This document shows, piece after piece, positions 57,108 to 64,000 of a DNA stretch of 64,000 bases; position 1 is the first letter of the stretch, and each line of letters opens with the position of its first letter. The notes under the pieces are model-generated. The model saw only the letters and a program-made list of their open reading frames with translations. It had not been told where the DNA came from and made no database searches. Both the position numbers and the translations under genes were made by a program. The stretch is from Acinetobacter gerneri DSM 14967 = CIP 107464 = MTCC 9824 (lineage in GTDB: Bacteria > Pseudomonadota > Gammaproteobacteria > Pseudomonadales > Moraxellaceae): assembly GCF_000368565.1 (NCBI RefSeq), contig NZ_KB849544.1, forward strand, positions 628,787 to 692,786. Reading direction: 5' to 3'.

Positions 57108-57326
57108 TTATTTATATTCGTAATCTACATTACAACGCCACTTTCCACCTTCATAACTAGGTGAATCACAATAACAGCCACTTGTCTTTACCGCAGTACT
57201 TGGGACATCGCGTTTTGCCGCAGCGCATGCTGCTGCCTCACCACTAGCAAAACCCGTTGAAACTCCAGCAAATGAATTCATTGCGACCAATAGAATTCCG
57301 CTAAAAAATATAATTTTACGTTTCAT
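57108..57326 (-). CDS. Small secreted cysteine-containing protein, 72 aa
   Basis: The start at 57326 has AAGGAG 8 bases upstream, an unusually strong ribosome binding site; the frame upstream of it is not coding. Signal peptide ends NSFA-G (about residue 20). The mature peptide of about 52 residues has four cysteines (ACAAAK, SGCYCDSP, WRCNVD), so it is a compact disulfide-bonded domain of the 'small secreted, Cys-rich' kind. A palindrome TTCCCAAATGGGAA lies about 60 bp upstream. Flanked on both sides by the same hairpin repeat. Function unknown. Confidence 0.7.
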   Translation of the reverse strand: MKRKIIFFSGILLVAMNSFAGVSTGFASGEAAACAAAKRDVPSTAVKTSGCYCDSPSYEGGKWRCNVDYEYK

Positions 57327-57383
57327 ATCTTTTCTCCTTGTTAGATATAGTTTTAATATAATGCTTCTATAAAAATACCAATA

Positions 57384-57397
57384 TTCCCAAATGGGAA
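57384..57397. promoter_or_regulatory. Palindromic operator-like motif, copy 1
   Basis: TTCCCAAATGGGAA, perfect palindrome with an A/T centre, 58 bp upstream of the 72 aa secreted-protein gene. Two further copies lie nearby. Possible binding site for the LuxR-type regulators encoded at 58.8-61.2 kb. Confidence 0.6.
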
Positions 57398-57427
57398 CAA
57401 ACGAACATTTCAATAAAATTTACATTC

Positions 57428-57470
57428 AAAAAAAGACCATTTATTAAAAAATAATAAATGGTCTAAAAAA
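57428..57470. repeat. Hairpin repeat copy 2
   Basis: Same arms as copy 1 (AGACCATTTATT/AATAAATGGTCT) with A/T runs. No gene lies between it and the operator-like motif at 57583, although the first copy follows a gene and a motif in that order. Confidence 0.75.
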
Positions 57471-57582
57471 GTCAAAATATGAAATTAATTTTCAATATGT
57501 GCAAAACGTGATATTAAAAATGCTCTATAACTGCATATCAGACTTAGAATTTCATTATATTTAAAATTATAAAGTAACAACA

Positions 57583-57596
57583 TACCCAAATGGGAA
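57583..57596. promoter_or_regulatory. Palindromic operator-like motif, copy 2
   Basis: TACCCAAATGGGAA, one mismatch from copy 1. It has no gene directly downstream on the minus strand, only about 110 bp of AT-rich DNA before hairpin copy 2. Confidence 0.5.
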
Positions 57597-57643
57597 TGAA
57601 ATACTTATTTTAATAAAAAACAATAAATATTGTTTCTAAAAAT

Positions 57644-57682
57644 AAAAAAAGTGTTACTCATTTTCAAGTAACACTTTTTTTA
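57644..57682 (-). terminator. Terminator of the 301 aa lipoprotein gene
   Basis: AAAAAAAGTGTTACT/AGTAACACTTTTTTT stem with an eight-base loop, 22 bp past the stop codon. Confidence 0.85.
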
Positions 57683-57703
57683 AGTCATTAGATGAATGAT
57701 ATA

Positions 57704-58609
57704 TTATTTTTCTGCACCAAAAATTTTAGTCCATGTTTGAGTATTGTCGACTAGTTTTTGATTACCATATAAAACCTGATATTGCACATTATATGTATTT
57801 GGAATAGACGTAATCAGTGTCGTTGATTTTAAGTCAGTATTTTCTATTTTAACTGCGCCACGATATGGTAAGCCCTCACGCTCCTCATCTTGATTAACTT
57901 TTATTGCCAGTGGATCGGTTGTTGTAAATTTAATTTTATAATCACCAACAGCACTATTTTGCACAGAAATTTGACCATTTGAAGAGATATTTAACTCTGT
58001 TGGCGTTTTTAAGGTGTATTTAAGCTGATAATTTTCAAATAAATAGGCGACATTTCTGAAACCCGTTCCATTTTTTTCACTGGCTTTTACACTGAAACTT
58101 TCTGAAGAAACTTGAGCAGAGTCTTCCGTTTCAAGAGATTTCAAAGTACCAGAGAAAGTCTTTGTTTCGAAGGTTATCGGATTTTCTAAAACCAAATTTT
58201 TGAAGGTATAATCACCATCATTATTGATTACCGTGCCGCTTTTCGCAACCAAGCTTTGATGTTTATCTCCTTCAAATTGATAAAATAAACCTCCGCATTC
58301 ATTAAAATCAATCTGATTATTTACAATCTTATATTGACCAGATTCACATTCAGCATCTGCATATAAAACTTCATCTACGCCATAAAGTGCCGTATCAACC
58401 ATACCAAATGCAAAACTTTCTTTAGCAGCTAAAATATGCGACTGAGCCGAAGTTTCTATAATCTTTTGCTTCAATTGCTCTGTTAATTCAGTATTTGGTG
58501 TTTGTGGGTTTTCTTGATTTTTAACAGGTGTGGAATCATCACTTCCTCCACAACCACTTATAATCAAACTTGATATAATCAATGTGCTATATATTAAAGT
58601 ATTTTTCAT
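57704..58609 (-). CDS. Hypothetical lipoprotein, 301 aa
   Basis: Lipobox IISGC after a short signal peptide (Cys about residue 20), then a Gly/Ser/Asp linker (GGSDDSTPVKNQENPQTPN). The remainder is beta-rich without a recognised domain. Two cysteines (AECESGQY and NECGGLF) lie close together. A perfect 20-base palindrome with core TTCCCATTTGGGAA lies 54 bp upstream of the start, and the LuxR-type regulator gene lies just beyond it on the same strand. Probable envelope protein of a local regulon; role unknown. Confidence 0.7.
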   Translation of the reverse strand: MKNTLIYSTLIISSLIISGCGGSDDSTPVKNQENPQTPNTELTEQLKQKIIETSAQSHILAAKESFAFGMVDTALYGVDEVLYADAECESGQYKIVNNQIDFNECGGLFYQFEGDKHQSLVAKSGTVINNDGDYTFKNLVLENPITFETKTFSGTLKSLETEDSAQVSSESFSVKASEKNGTGFRNVAYLFENYQLKYTLKTPTELNISSNGQISVQNSAVGDYKIKFTTTDPLAIKVNQDEEREGLPYRGAVKIENTDLKSTTLITSIPNTYNVQYQVLYGNQKLVDNTQTWTKIFGAEK

Positions 58610-58662
58610 TTCTTATTTCCTTTATCCATATAGCTCAATTATATTCAGTAAAAGAAATACTC

Positions 58663-58682
58663 ACATTCCCATTTGGGAATGT
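58663..58682. promoter_or_regulatory. Palindromic operator-like motif, copy 3 (20 bp perfect)
   Basis: ACATTCCCATTTGGGAATGT is a perfect 20-base inverted repeat. Length and symmetry resemble operators of LuxR-type dimers. It lies 54 bp upstream of the lipoprotein gene, close to the promoter region. Confidence 0.65.
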
Positions 58683-58714
58683 AATTGATATCTTTTATTT
58701 TTAAATCAAAGCAA

Positions 58715-58755
58715 TAAAAAAACCTATAAAATAATTTTTACATTACTTTATAGGT
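58715..58755 (-). terminator. Terminator of the first LuxR-type gene
   Basis: CCTATAAA/TTTATAGG stem, long A/T loop, T-run on the minus strand, about 35 bp past the stop codon. Confidence 0.7.
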
Positions 58756-58787
58756 CTGAGTAAAATACAAGGACACTCAAAAAAAAA

Positions 58788-59933
58788 TCAAATATGCATA
58801 AATTTAAGCGTAATCCCCATCAACAATCGCATCAATTCTGCTTGTGATCTACATTGCATTTTATTATATATGTTTTTAATATAGATACGGACTGAACCAT
58901 AAGTTATACTTAACCTTTCTGATATCTGTTCAAAATTAAGCCCATTAACAAATAATTCACATACATCCATCTCTCTATTGGAAAGTTTATATTTCTGCAA
59001 CAAAAATCCTCTCGCTAAATATTGAGGTTGATTAGTCTCTGTAACAAACACAATCGACATTTTTTTAGATTTATTTTTTTGATCCATAAATGGCAATATA
59101 CTTAACATTAGAGATTGATTTTTTTCTTCCTCATAAAGTGCTAAAATACCTCCTGCATCATAATTAATCATTTCATTTTCAAATAATGCAGTTTTAATCA
59201 AAAAATCAAAATTGTCTTGAAACTTAAGTAAAGTTTTTAATTTATTATTTTTATCCATTTTCAATAATAAAGATTTTTCCATGATCTTTTGAAAAATTGA
59301 ATTTGAATAACAAAGCTGCATATCTTGATTAATTAAAACCACACCAATATTAAAATGATCTAAAGCACGGTAAATATTTTTCTTATCTTGATCTAAACTA
59401 ATCATTTGACGATAGATTTGCAAAGCACGACGTAAATGTACGCCTAAACGTTTCAATATCGTTTCTTCTTGCTCAGTATATTGCGCTAATTGCGGAGCAC
59501 GGTGCACAGCAAATACCGCCCAACTATAAGCACTACGCTCTAATAAAACCGCTGCCGTATGAGTGATGTTAGTGGGTTTTGCACATTTTTCATAAAAAAT
59601 ATACTCATCTGTGCCAGGCATCTCCGCATAATGTGCAAAAGTACTTGAAATGGTATCTCCCAACATTTTTTCTTGCCAATAAGGTGCATGTAGACGCATA
59701 TCAAGAATTTTGACTTGTTCGTCTTGATATATTTTTATACATGAATCAGAAATATTATGTGTAAATACAAAGTCATAATCTGGGCTTAGTTGATCTGTTG
59801 CCGTAAATATTGCCGTAGTACTTTCGGTATATTCAGCAATTTCAAAAAGTACATTTTGCCAACTTGACGGATTTAATGCGGCTTCATAGATCATGCCGAT
59901 GATTTTATTCTCTTGCTCTAGCAACATACCCAT
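58788..59933 (-). CDS. LuxR-type helix-turn-helix regulator 1, 381 aa
   Basis: The C-terminal LuxR/FixJ HTH (about residues 315-372) reads LSNREMDVCELFVNGLNFEQ then ISERLSITYGSVRIYIKNIYNKM. The first 300 residues are a sensing part with no autoinducer-binding (LuxR) signature and no receiver domain; a PAS-like middle (LDHFNIGVVLINQDMQLCYSN) is suggested. It is paralogous to regulator 2, upstream by 108 bp on the same strand. Located beside secreted-protein genes that carry a shared palindrome, it is the best candidate for their regulator. Confidence 0.82.
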   Translation of the reverse strand: MGMLLEQENKIIGMIYEAALNPSSWQNVLFEIAEYTESTTAIFTATDQLSPDYDFVFTHNISDSCIKIYQDEQVKILDMRLHAPYWQEKMLGDTISSTFAHYAEMPGTDEYIFYEKCAKPTNITHTAAVLLERSAYSWAVFAVHRAPQLAQYTEQEETILKRLGVHLRRALQIYRQMISLDQDKKNIYRALDHFNIGVVLINQDMQLCYSNSIFQKIMEKSLLLKMDKNNKLKTLLKFQDNFDFLIKTALFENEMINYDAGGILALYEEEKNQSLMLSILPFMDQKNKSKKMSIVFVTETNQPQYLARGFLLQKYKLSNREMDVCELFVNGLNFEQISERLSITYGSVRIYIKNIYNKMQCRSQAELMRLLMGITLKFMHI

Positions 59934-60041
59934 TCCCCCCAGAATGTTATTGTTCTTTTTTTAATGCTATATAAATCACATAATTTTTTATATCCTCATT
60001 TAAGGATGTTTTTAATAAATTCAAATATTTTTCTTAAATTT

Positions 60042-61217
60042 TTATTTTCTCACAAAACGCATCAATAAATGCATCAACTCAACCTGTGAATTACATAGCG
60101 TTTTTTCAAAAATATTGCGTAAATATGTCCGAACAGAACTACGAGTTAAGTTCATTTGGTCTGCAATTTGCTCTAAATTCAATCCATTTACAAAAAATTC
60201 ACAAAGCTGAAGCTCACGCTTGGTCAATTTAAAACGCTTAATCAACTGATCTTGTGATAATTGATATATCACCTGATTTTTCATATTTTGCATCGACACA
60301 TCAGGTTTTTCTTGCTCAATACTCACCAACACTAATGGCCGTGTTCCCCAAAATAAGATCTCCTTTTCTGAAAGGAGCAAGTTCATTTTAAGCAGTAAAT
60401 CTGTATCCGCAATTTTAAAATCCATATTTTTATATAATTCTATTGCTTCCTTTTGATAACGAAAATCACGCTCTATTTTGTACAACACGGCTAACAATCG
60501 TTGTTGTTCTGCTTCACCAAGCTGTAAGCGATGATCTTTAAGTTTTAAAACTGGATGCTGATCAAACAAAGATGCTGCAGCTTGATTGTGATGTACTTCC
60601 TGACCTGACAAATTTAAGATAACAATCGGTTGTGGCAATTGATCTACAAGTTCAAAACCAACAATACTATCACTTGAAAATTCAAATAACTTCTTTAGTG
60701 AAATTACCACCCTTTTCAAGTGAATAATTAATCGATCCAAAAATTCAAGTTCTGTTTTATTCAACGCCTTTCTTTTCACAGATGTCGTGATCGTCAAAAA
60801 TACACAAATTTTATCATCCCAAATGAGGTCTTTTGTTGCGACAAATCGTAAATCTACAGGTAATAAAATTTTTTGATACAAATCGGATTTTGCTACAAAT
60901 TCTTCTGTTATATGACTATTGCATTGATACCAACCTTGCCGATTTGGATCTAAAAATTGTCCCCATCTCGGATCATCTTCTACTGGATATCGTAAATAGT
61001 CTAATTCTGTAGCTGCATAAGCTTGTTTAGGTAAAACGCCTATGCCGTTACTATATGAAATCATATTAAATGTAAAATCTATTGCTTGAATATGCACATA
61101 ATTTACATCCATTATTTCGATTAAACGTCGAGCAAATTTTTGCCATCCATTTTCATCTACTGCAATCTGATAAATCAAATCACATAATTCTTCATAGTAA
61201 ATATCAAGTGAATTCAT
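60042..61217 (-). CDS. LuxR-type helix-turn-helix regulator 2, 391 aa
   Basis: Paralogue of regulator 1 with the same layout. The C-terminal HTH reads LTKRELQLCEFFVNGLNLEQ then IADQMNLTRSSVRTYLRNIF, and the PAS-like middle is FELVDQLPQPIVILNLSGQEVHHNQAAASLF. Both end in the same style (SQVELMHLLMRF against SQAELMRLLMGI). The sensing part differs strongly, so the two probably respond to different signals. Start has no strong ribosome binding site. Function unknown. Confidence 0.82.
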   Translation of the reverse strand: MNSLDIYYEELCDLIYQIAVDENGWQKFARRLIEIMDVNYVHIQAIDFTFNMISYSNGIGVLPKQAYAATELDYLRYPVEDDPRWGQFLDPNRQGWYQCNSHITEEFVAKSDLYQKILLPVDLRFVATKDLIWDDKICVFLTITTSVKRKALNKTELEFLDRLIIHLKRVVISLKKLFEFSSDSIVGFELVDQLPQPIVILNLSGQEVHHNQAAASLFDQHPVLKLKDHRLQLGEAEQQRLLAVLYKIERDFRYQKEAIELYKNMDFKIADTDLLLKMNLLLSEKEILFWGTRPLVLVSIEQEKPDVSMQNMKNQVIYQLSQDQLIKRFKLTKRELQLCEFFVNGLNLEQIADQMNLTRSSVRTYLRNIFEKTLCNSQVELMHLLMRFVRK

Positions 61218-61910
61218 TATGTTAATTTTTAGTGATTATTAAAAAATAATCTATTGTATTTAATACATTAATTCAATAGTACTTTCCCCCAAAAAAACTT
61301 TATTTTTCTTGGTTAGAATTTATTATCTTCAATTTTTCTTCTTGCTAAATCATGTTTTTCTTATCCAATTTTATTGTATTTTTCACATTATTTTATCTGT
61401 TTTTTCCAAACATTTTAAACCATCGTTTTTTACAGATTTTCAATTATATTTTCATCGAGTGAAATGCATAATAAAGCCAAGTCTTATCATAAGTTTTATT
61501 CAGTCACAGGTTATCTCATTACTATTAACTGCCTTTTTTGAGTAAAAGTACTTTATAACTCTCCAACAGGGCTGTATATAATATGCACATTTCGTGCAAT
61601 TATATTTACATGCCCTTTGTTTACGTTAAAATTAAAGCTTTAATTTAATTCAGATAAATTAGAGTTAAATTATTCCATCATTTAAGTAAACATTTAACAA
61701 TGCTATAAACCCATCCATGTTTGAAGTCATGAAATAGATTATCCATTAAGCTTGCTATACGTTCGTTTGATCAAAAGGTCAGGTTTCCTCAAATTAAAGG
61801 TTTGAAACGACGCATAGTGGAATGATCTGGGTAGCTTTTGCTAACGCTACTCTGCGGTAAAATTCACATGAGATTTCATAATAGTTGTAAATGTTTTTTA
61901 ACATTAAAGT
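61218..61910. other. Intergenic stretch, no supported gene
   Basis: About 690 bp. An open frame at 61309-61545 encodes only Phe/Ile/Leu-rich random-looking sequence without a ribosome binding site. Around 61750-61830 a less AT-rich patch (AAGCTTGCTATACGTTCGTT, then GTTTGAAACGACGCATAGTG) reads as a 26-codon open frame and may be a fragment of a lost mobile gene; I cannot identify it. Confidence 0.4.
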
Positions 61911-63053
61911 CTATTTCATTTGATAGTGAATCAATAAATCAGGATCAACAGCATTTTTTAATAAATAATCCCGATAATATTTTTCATAACGATATGCCAC
62001 TTGTCCATAATTCTCAACCATCACATTTGGATTGCCATGCACATATCCATCTTTTTGTTTTATTTCATCCAGACTTATATACTTTTCACCTTGTTTTAAA
62101 GGATAGCGTAAATCTTCTAAACGCAAAGGGTTATTGGCAATACCTTCCGTATTGGGTGGTATTTCTTTGACATAATACCAGTTCGTATCAAGCCATATCT
62201 CCTCGTCATTTAACTCAAGAGGAGCATCGGGATTACTATAATATTCTGAGTTTATATCATACAGCCCAAACTCTAAAAAGCCTGAAACTTGTTGTACGGG
62301 ATAATCCAACTTTTTAATATCATCTTTATTGACTTTAGTTTGACGAAATTCTTTAGAACCCTCAGGATAAAATTCAAATGTTTTTAATGGATTATCAGAA
62401 ATATAAGCTCCCTGTTTCTCAACATGTTGTTCTGAATGATAAGGTTTAGGATAAACTAAGTAGGTTGGATAAATTTCAGGCTCTTTAAGCATATGAGCCC
62501 CGTTCCAGTCCAAGTCTCGTTCCCTCTCTTTCCCATCAGTAATAAAGTAGAAAAAATCACTTAAATGATCCCCTGCACGCGCATATTCCCCCAAATCACA
62601 AAGGCTATCTAAGTCTATAATCTGATTCATAATTTGATAAAAATCATCTTCTGCTTGTTCATAAGGAAATGCCGTTGGTTTTTGTCCTTGATTAAATACT
62701 GTTTTTTCTGAAAAATAATAAGATAATGTTTTGGGAAATGCTGTTCCAAATGAAACATAGTGCTGCGGATTATTTCGTTTAAAAAATAGCGCTTTTTCTA
62801 AATGATCTAAAGTAGGATTAATCACTTGTGAGACGACTATATCCAACCATACATTATACATGCTCCAATGATCATAATTTTCACGATAAGTTTGTTTGTT
62901 CATGGCATCAAATTTTAATGCCAATTCTTTTAATTCTCTTGTTAACTTCAGCATTTTTTCGCCTTGCTGAATGTCATAAGCACGATACATGACATAACAA
63001 GAAAGCTGAAAATAAGGATTCAGCAAATAACGATGTTGTAAATCTAAAATCAT
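61911..63053 (-). CDS. Unknown large soluble protein in the Rhs remnant locus, 380 aa
   Basis: Soluble, acidic, aromatic-rich protein with no signal peptide. It contains no recognised domain; notable stretches are LSDFFYFITDGKERERDLDW, PTYLVYPKPYHSEQH and EEIWLDTNWYYVKEIPPNTE. It begins 58 bp after the stop of the Rhs-core remnant on the same strand, where an immunity or associated gene normally lies. Immunity protein or effector accessory are both possible; neither is shown by sequence. GGAG lies about 12 bases before the ATG. Confidence 0.6.
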   Translation of the reverse strand: MILDLQHRYLLNPYFQLSCYVMYRAYDIQQGEKMLKLTRELKELALKFDAMNKQTYRENYDHWSMYNVWLDIVVSQVINPTLDHLEKALFFKRNNPQHYVSFGTAFPKTLSYYFSEKTVFNQGQKPTAFPYEQAEDDFYQIMNQIIDLDSLCDLGEYARAGDHLSDFFYFITDGKERERDLDWNGAHMLKEPEIYPTYLVYPKPYHSEQHVEKQGAYISDNPLKTFEFYPEGSKEFRQTKVNKDDIKKLDYPVQQVSGFLEFGLYDINSEYYSNPDAPLELNDEEIWLDTNWYYVKEIPPNTEGIANNPLRLEDLRYPLKQGEKYISLDEIKQKDGYVHGNPNVMVENYGQVAYRYEKYYRDYLLKNAVDPDLLIHYQMK

Positions 63054-63110
63054 TGTTTTGGTGAACTCCCATCGACAAATACAACAACATGCCCCGATAA
63101 GAGCTGTTGT

Positions 63111-63303
63111 TCATGATTTAGCTAGCCCCATCGACGCATACTGATAATTATTATACCCACCCAACACCCCTATAGGGTCTTTAGATATAAATCGACCTAC
63201 ATACGGTGCACAATACCGATATCTATTATAGTGAAGTCCCGTTTCCTTTTACTTGTGCTTCAGACTGAGTAGTGCTCGCTCTTTGCCCATCCCCCTGAAA
63301 ACG
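63111..63303 (-). pseudogene. C-terminal tip of an Rhs core, decayed
   Basis: In one frame the minus strand reads [20 protein letters not shown] then [20 protein letters not shown] and GLAKS before a stop. This is the highly conserved end of the Rhs core ([14 protein letters not shown]...GRFxSxDPIGLxGGxNxYxYAPN). Upstream, a short RFQG stretch in another frame and stops show decay. No toxin domain follows in frame. Orphan Rhs tips of this kind mark places where toxin modules were exchanged. Confidence 0.85.
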
Positions 63304-63362
63304 AATATTAGTGTTAATAATTTCATTATTTAGAATATATTATCTACATAATAATTTAAAAA

Positions 63363-63755
63363 TCACTCATGATCTATAATTTTGGAATGAGTAAAAAAAT
63401 CACCAAAACTATTAAACAATTTGACTTTGCTTTTATCATCCATCCAATACTCCCAAATAGACATATCATTTAAATCATAATACAATCGTTTCCCATCACT
63501 AGAACTCCCAAATACAAATGTTTTAGTATATTCTTCATTTTCTTTATTATTTCCTACAGACTCCCACAATATTAAATATTGATAATATTTTAAATTATTC
63601 TCAATTTTTGAAAATAATTTATCTAATGAATATAGTTCATATAAAATATCACCTTTTTCGATCTCCATATACAACTTAAATTCACTTAATAATTCTTTGT
63701 ATTCATTAAAAAATAGAATATTACTATCTTTTTCTAATTTTTCTATATTTAACAT
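63363..63755 (-). CDS. SUKH/SMI1-KNR4-like candidate immunity protein, 130 aa
   Basis: Small acidic cytoplasmic protein. The second half has a SUKH-like pattern: a central LILWESVGN, then VFGSSSDGKRLYYDLNDMSI, and a terminal LFNSFGDFFTHSKIID similar to the 'SFxxFL' end of the SMI1/KNR4 fold. Family membership is a tentative reading. Its position directly upstream of the Rhs remnant on the same strand fits the immunity gene of a previous Rhs toxin. AT-rich relative to its surroundings. Confidence 0.5.
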   Translation of the reverse strand: MLNIEKLEKDSNILFFNEYKELLSEFKLYMEIEKGDILYELYSLDKLFSKIENNLKYYQYLILWESVGNNKENEEYTKTFVFGSSSDGKRLYYDLNDMSIWEYWMDDKSKVKLFNSFGDFFTHSKIIDHE

Positions 63756-64000
63756 AATTATTTATCTCTATTCAGATTTACAATATTTTGGTTTATCATA
63801 TTATACCACCCTTTGAATTCCTATTTAGAAACCATCCCGCATACAATAAAAATACTAATATCTATTGCAGTAAAAACTTGTTACATTATCCTATTGTTTG
63901 AGAATTATCATGCTCTTTTTTTACTTAAACACTTAAAAAAAATATTCTTATTTATATTTCCTGAGTCAAAATTATTACATTTAAGTTCGTTTCCTGTCTT
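63756..64000. other. AT-rich end of the window
   Basis: No gene, terminator or repeat identified in the last 245 bp; the promoter of the candidate immunity gene may lie here. Confidence 0.4.

Noticed and set aside
57064..57470. Repeated hairpins as a CRISPR-like or phage repeat array
   Set aside because: Only two copies 360 bp apart, terminator-like with A/T runs, and no cas genes nearby.
61309..61545. 78-codon open frame rich in Phe, Ile and Leu
   Set aside because: No ribosome binding site, composition expected from random AT-rich DNA, no recognised domain.

Overview
The window looks like chromosomal DNA of an Acinetobacter species or close Moraxellaceae relative. The housekeeping proteins (ClpB, a Vfr-like CRP, PurA with HisZ, YchF, the DnaE alpha subunit, TrmJ, CysE, PrpB/PrpC) are gammaproteobacterial in type. 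The base composition is AT-rich, and the accessory DNA carries XerC/XerD-type 'pdif' sites of the kind known from Acinetobacter. No rRNA, tRNA or CRISPR array was recognised.

Layout. 1-8.5 kb: clpB with a sigma-32-like promoter, an M23 peptidase, an OsmC protein divergent from a Vfr/CRP regulator, a Tas-like aldo/keto reductase and an M48 lipoprotein protease. 8.8-11.4 kb: an orphan pilin and chaperone pair with an IS30 element upstream. 11.5-22.9 kb: hisZ-purA, ychF, a LysE exporter with an AraC regulator, msrB-gpx, an AlaA-like aminotransferase, an IS5 element between that gene and its likely terminator, and a periplasmic asparaginase.

23.1-32.7 kb is the most unusual part: a very AT-rich island built around XerC/XerD recombination sites. 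One site (24624) is in C|D orientation. Three full sites (26492, 30663, 32363) and one remnant (32050) are in D|C orientation. An ISNCY/IS1202-type element sits exactly 5 bp from the XerC arm of the first site, with a 5-bp direct repeat. The segment between the first two inversely oriented sites is a classic pdif-module layout and holds a compact three-gene cassette with a 2-oxoglutarate-oxygenase-like enzyme. The D|C sites share up to 294 bp of repeated DNA beside their XerC arms, and the last copy leads into dnaE. The remaining island genes are a secreted LRV-repeat protein, a decayed RelB/YafQ toxin-antitoxin pair, an IS3 element, a lipoprotein, a membrane protein, a frameshifted HAD phosphatase and a small protein starting just inside the last site.

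32.8-41.2 kb: dnaE, trmJ-cysE, and two lipoproteins (TPR; alpha/beta hydrolase). 41.7-47.8 kb: a complete chaperone-usher operon (pilin, chaperone, usher, two-domain tip adhesin, second chaperone) behind an extremely AT-rich leader. 47.9-55.4 kb: a nitronate monooxygenase, a phosphodiesterase lipoprotein with a partner gene, and gntR-prpB-prpC of the methylcitrate cycle with two matched operators. The usual acnD/prpF genes do not follow prpC.

55.7-64 kb: small secreted proteins, a lipoprotein and two paralogous LuxR-type regulators. A palindrome (TTCCCAWWTGGGAA) occurs three times among the secreted-protein genes and suggests a local regulon. The right end has the decayed C-terminal tip of an Rhs core flanked by a large unknown protein and a SUKH-like candidate immunity protein, as in an orphan polymorphic-toxin locus.
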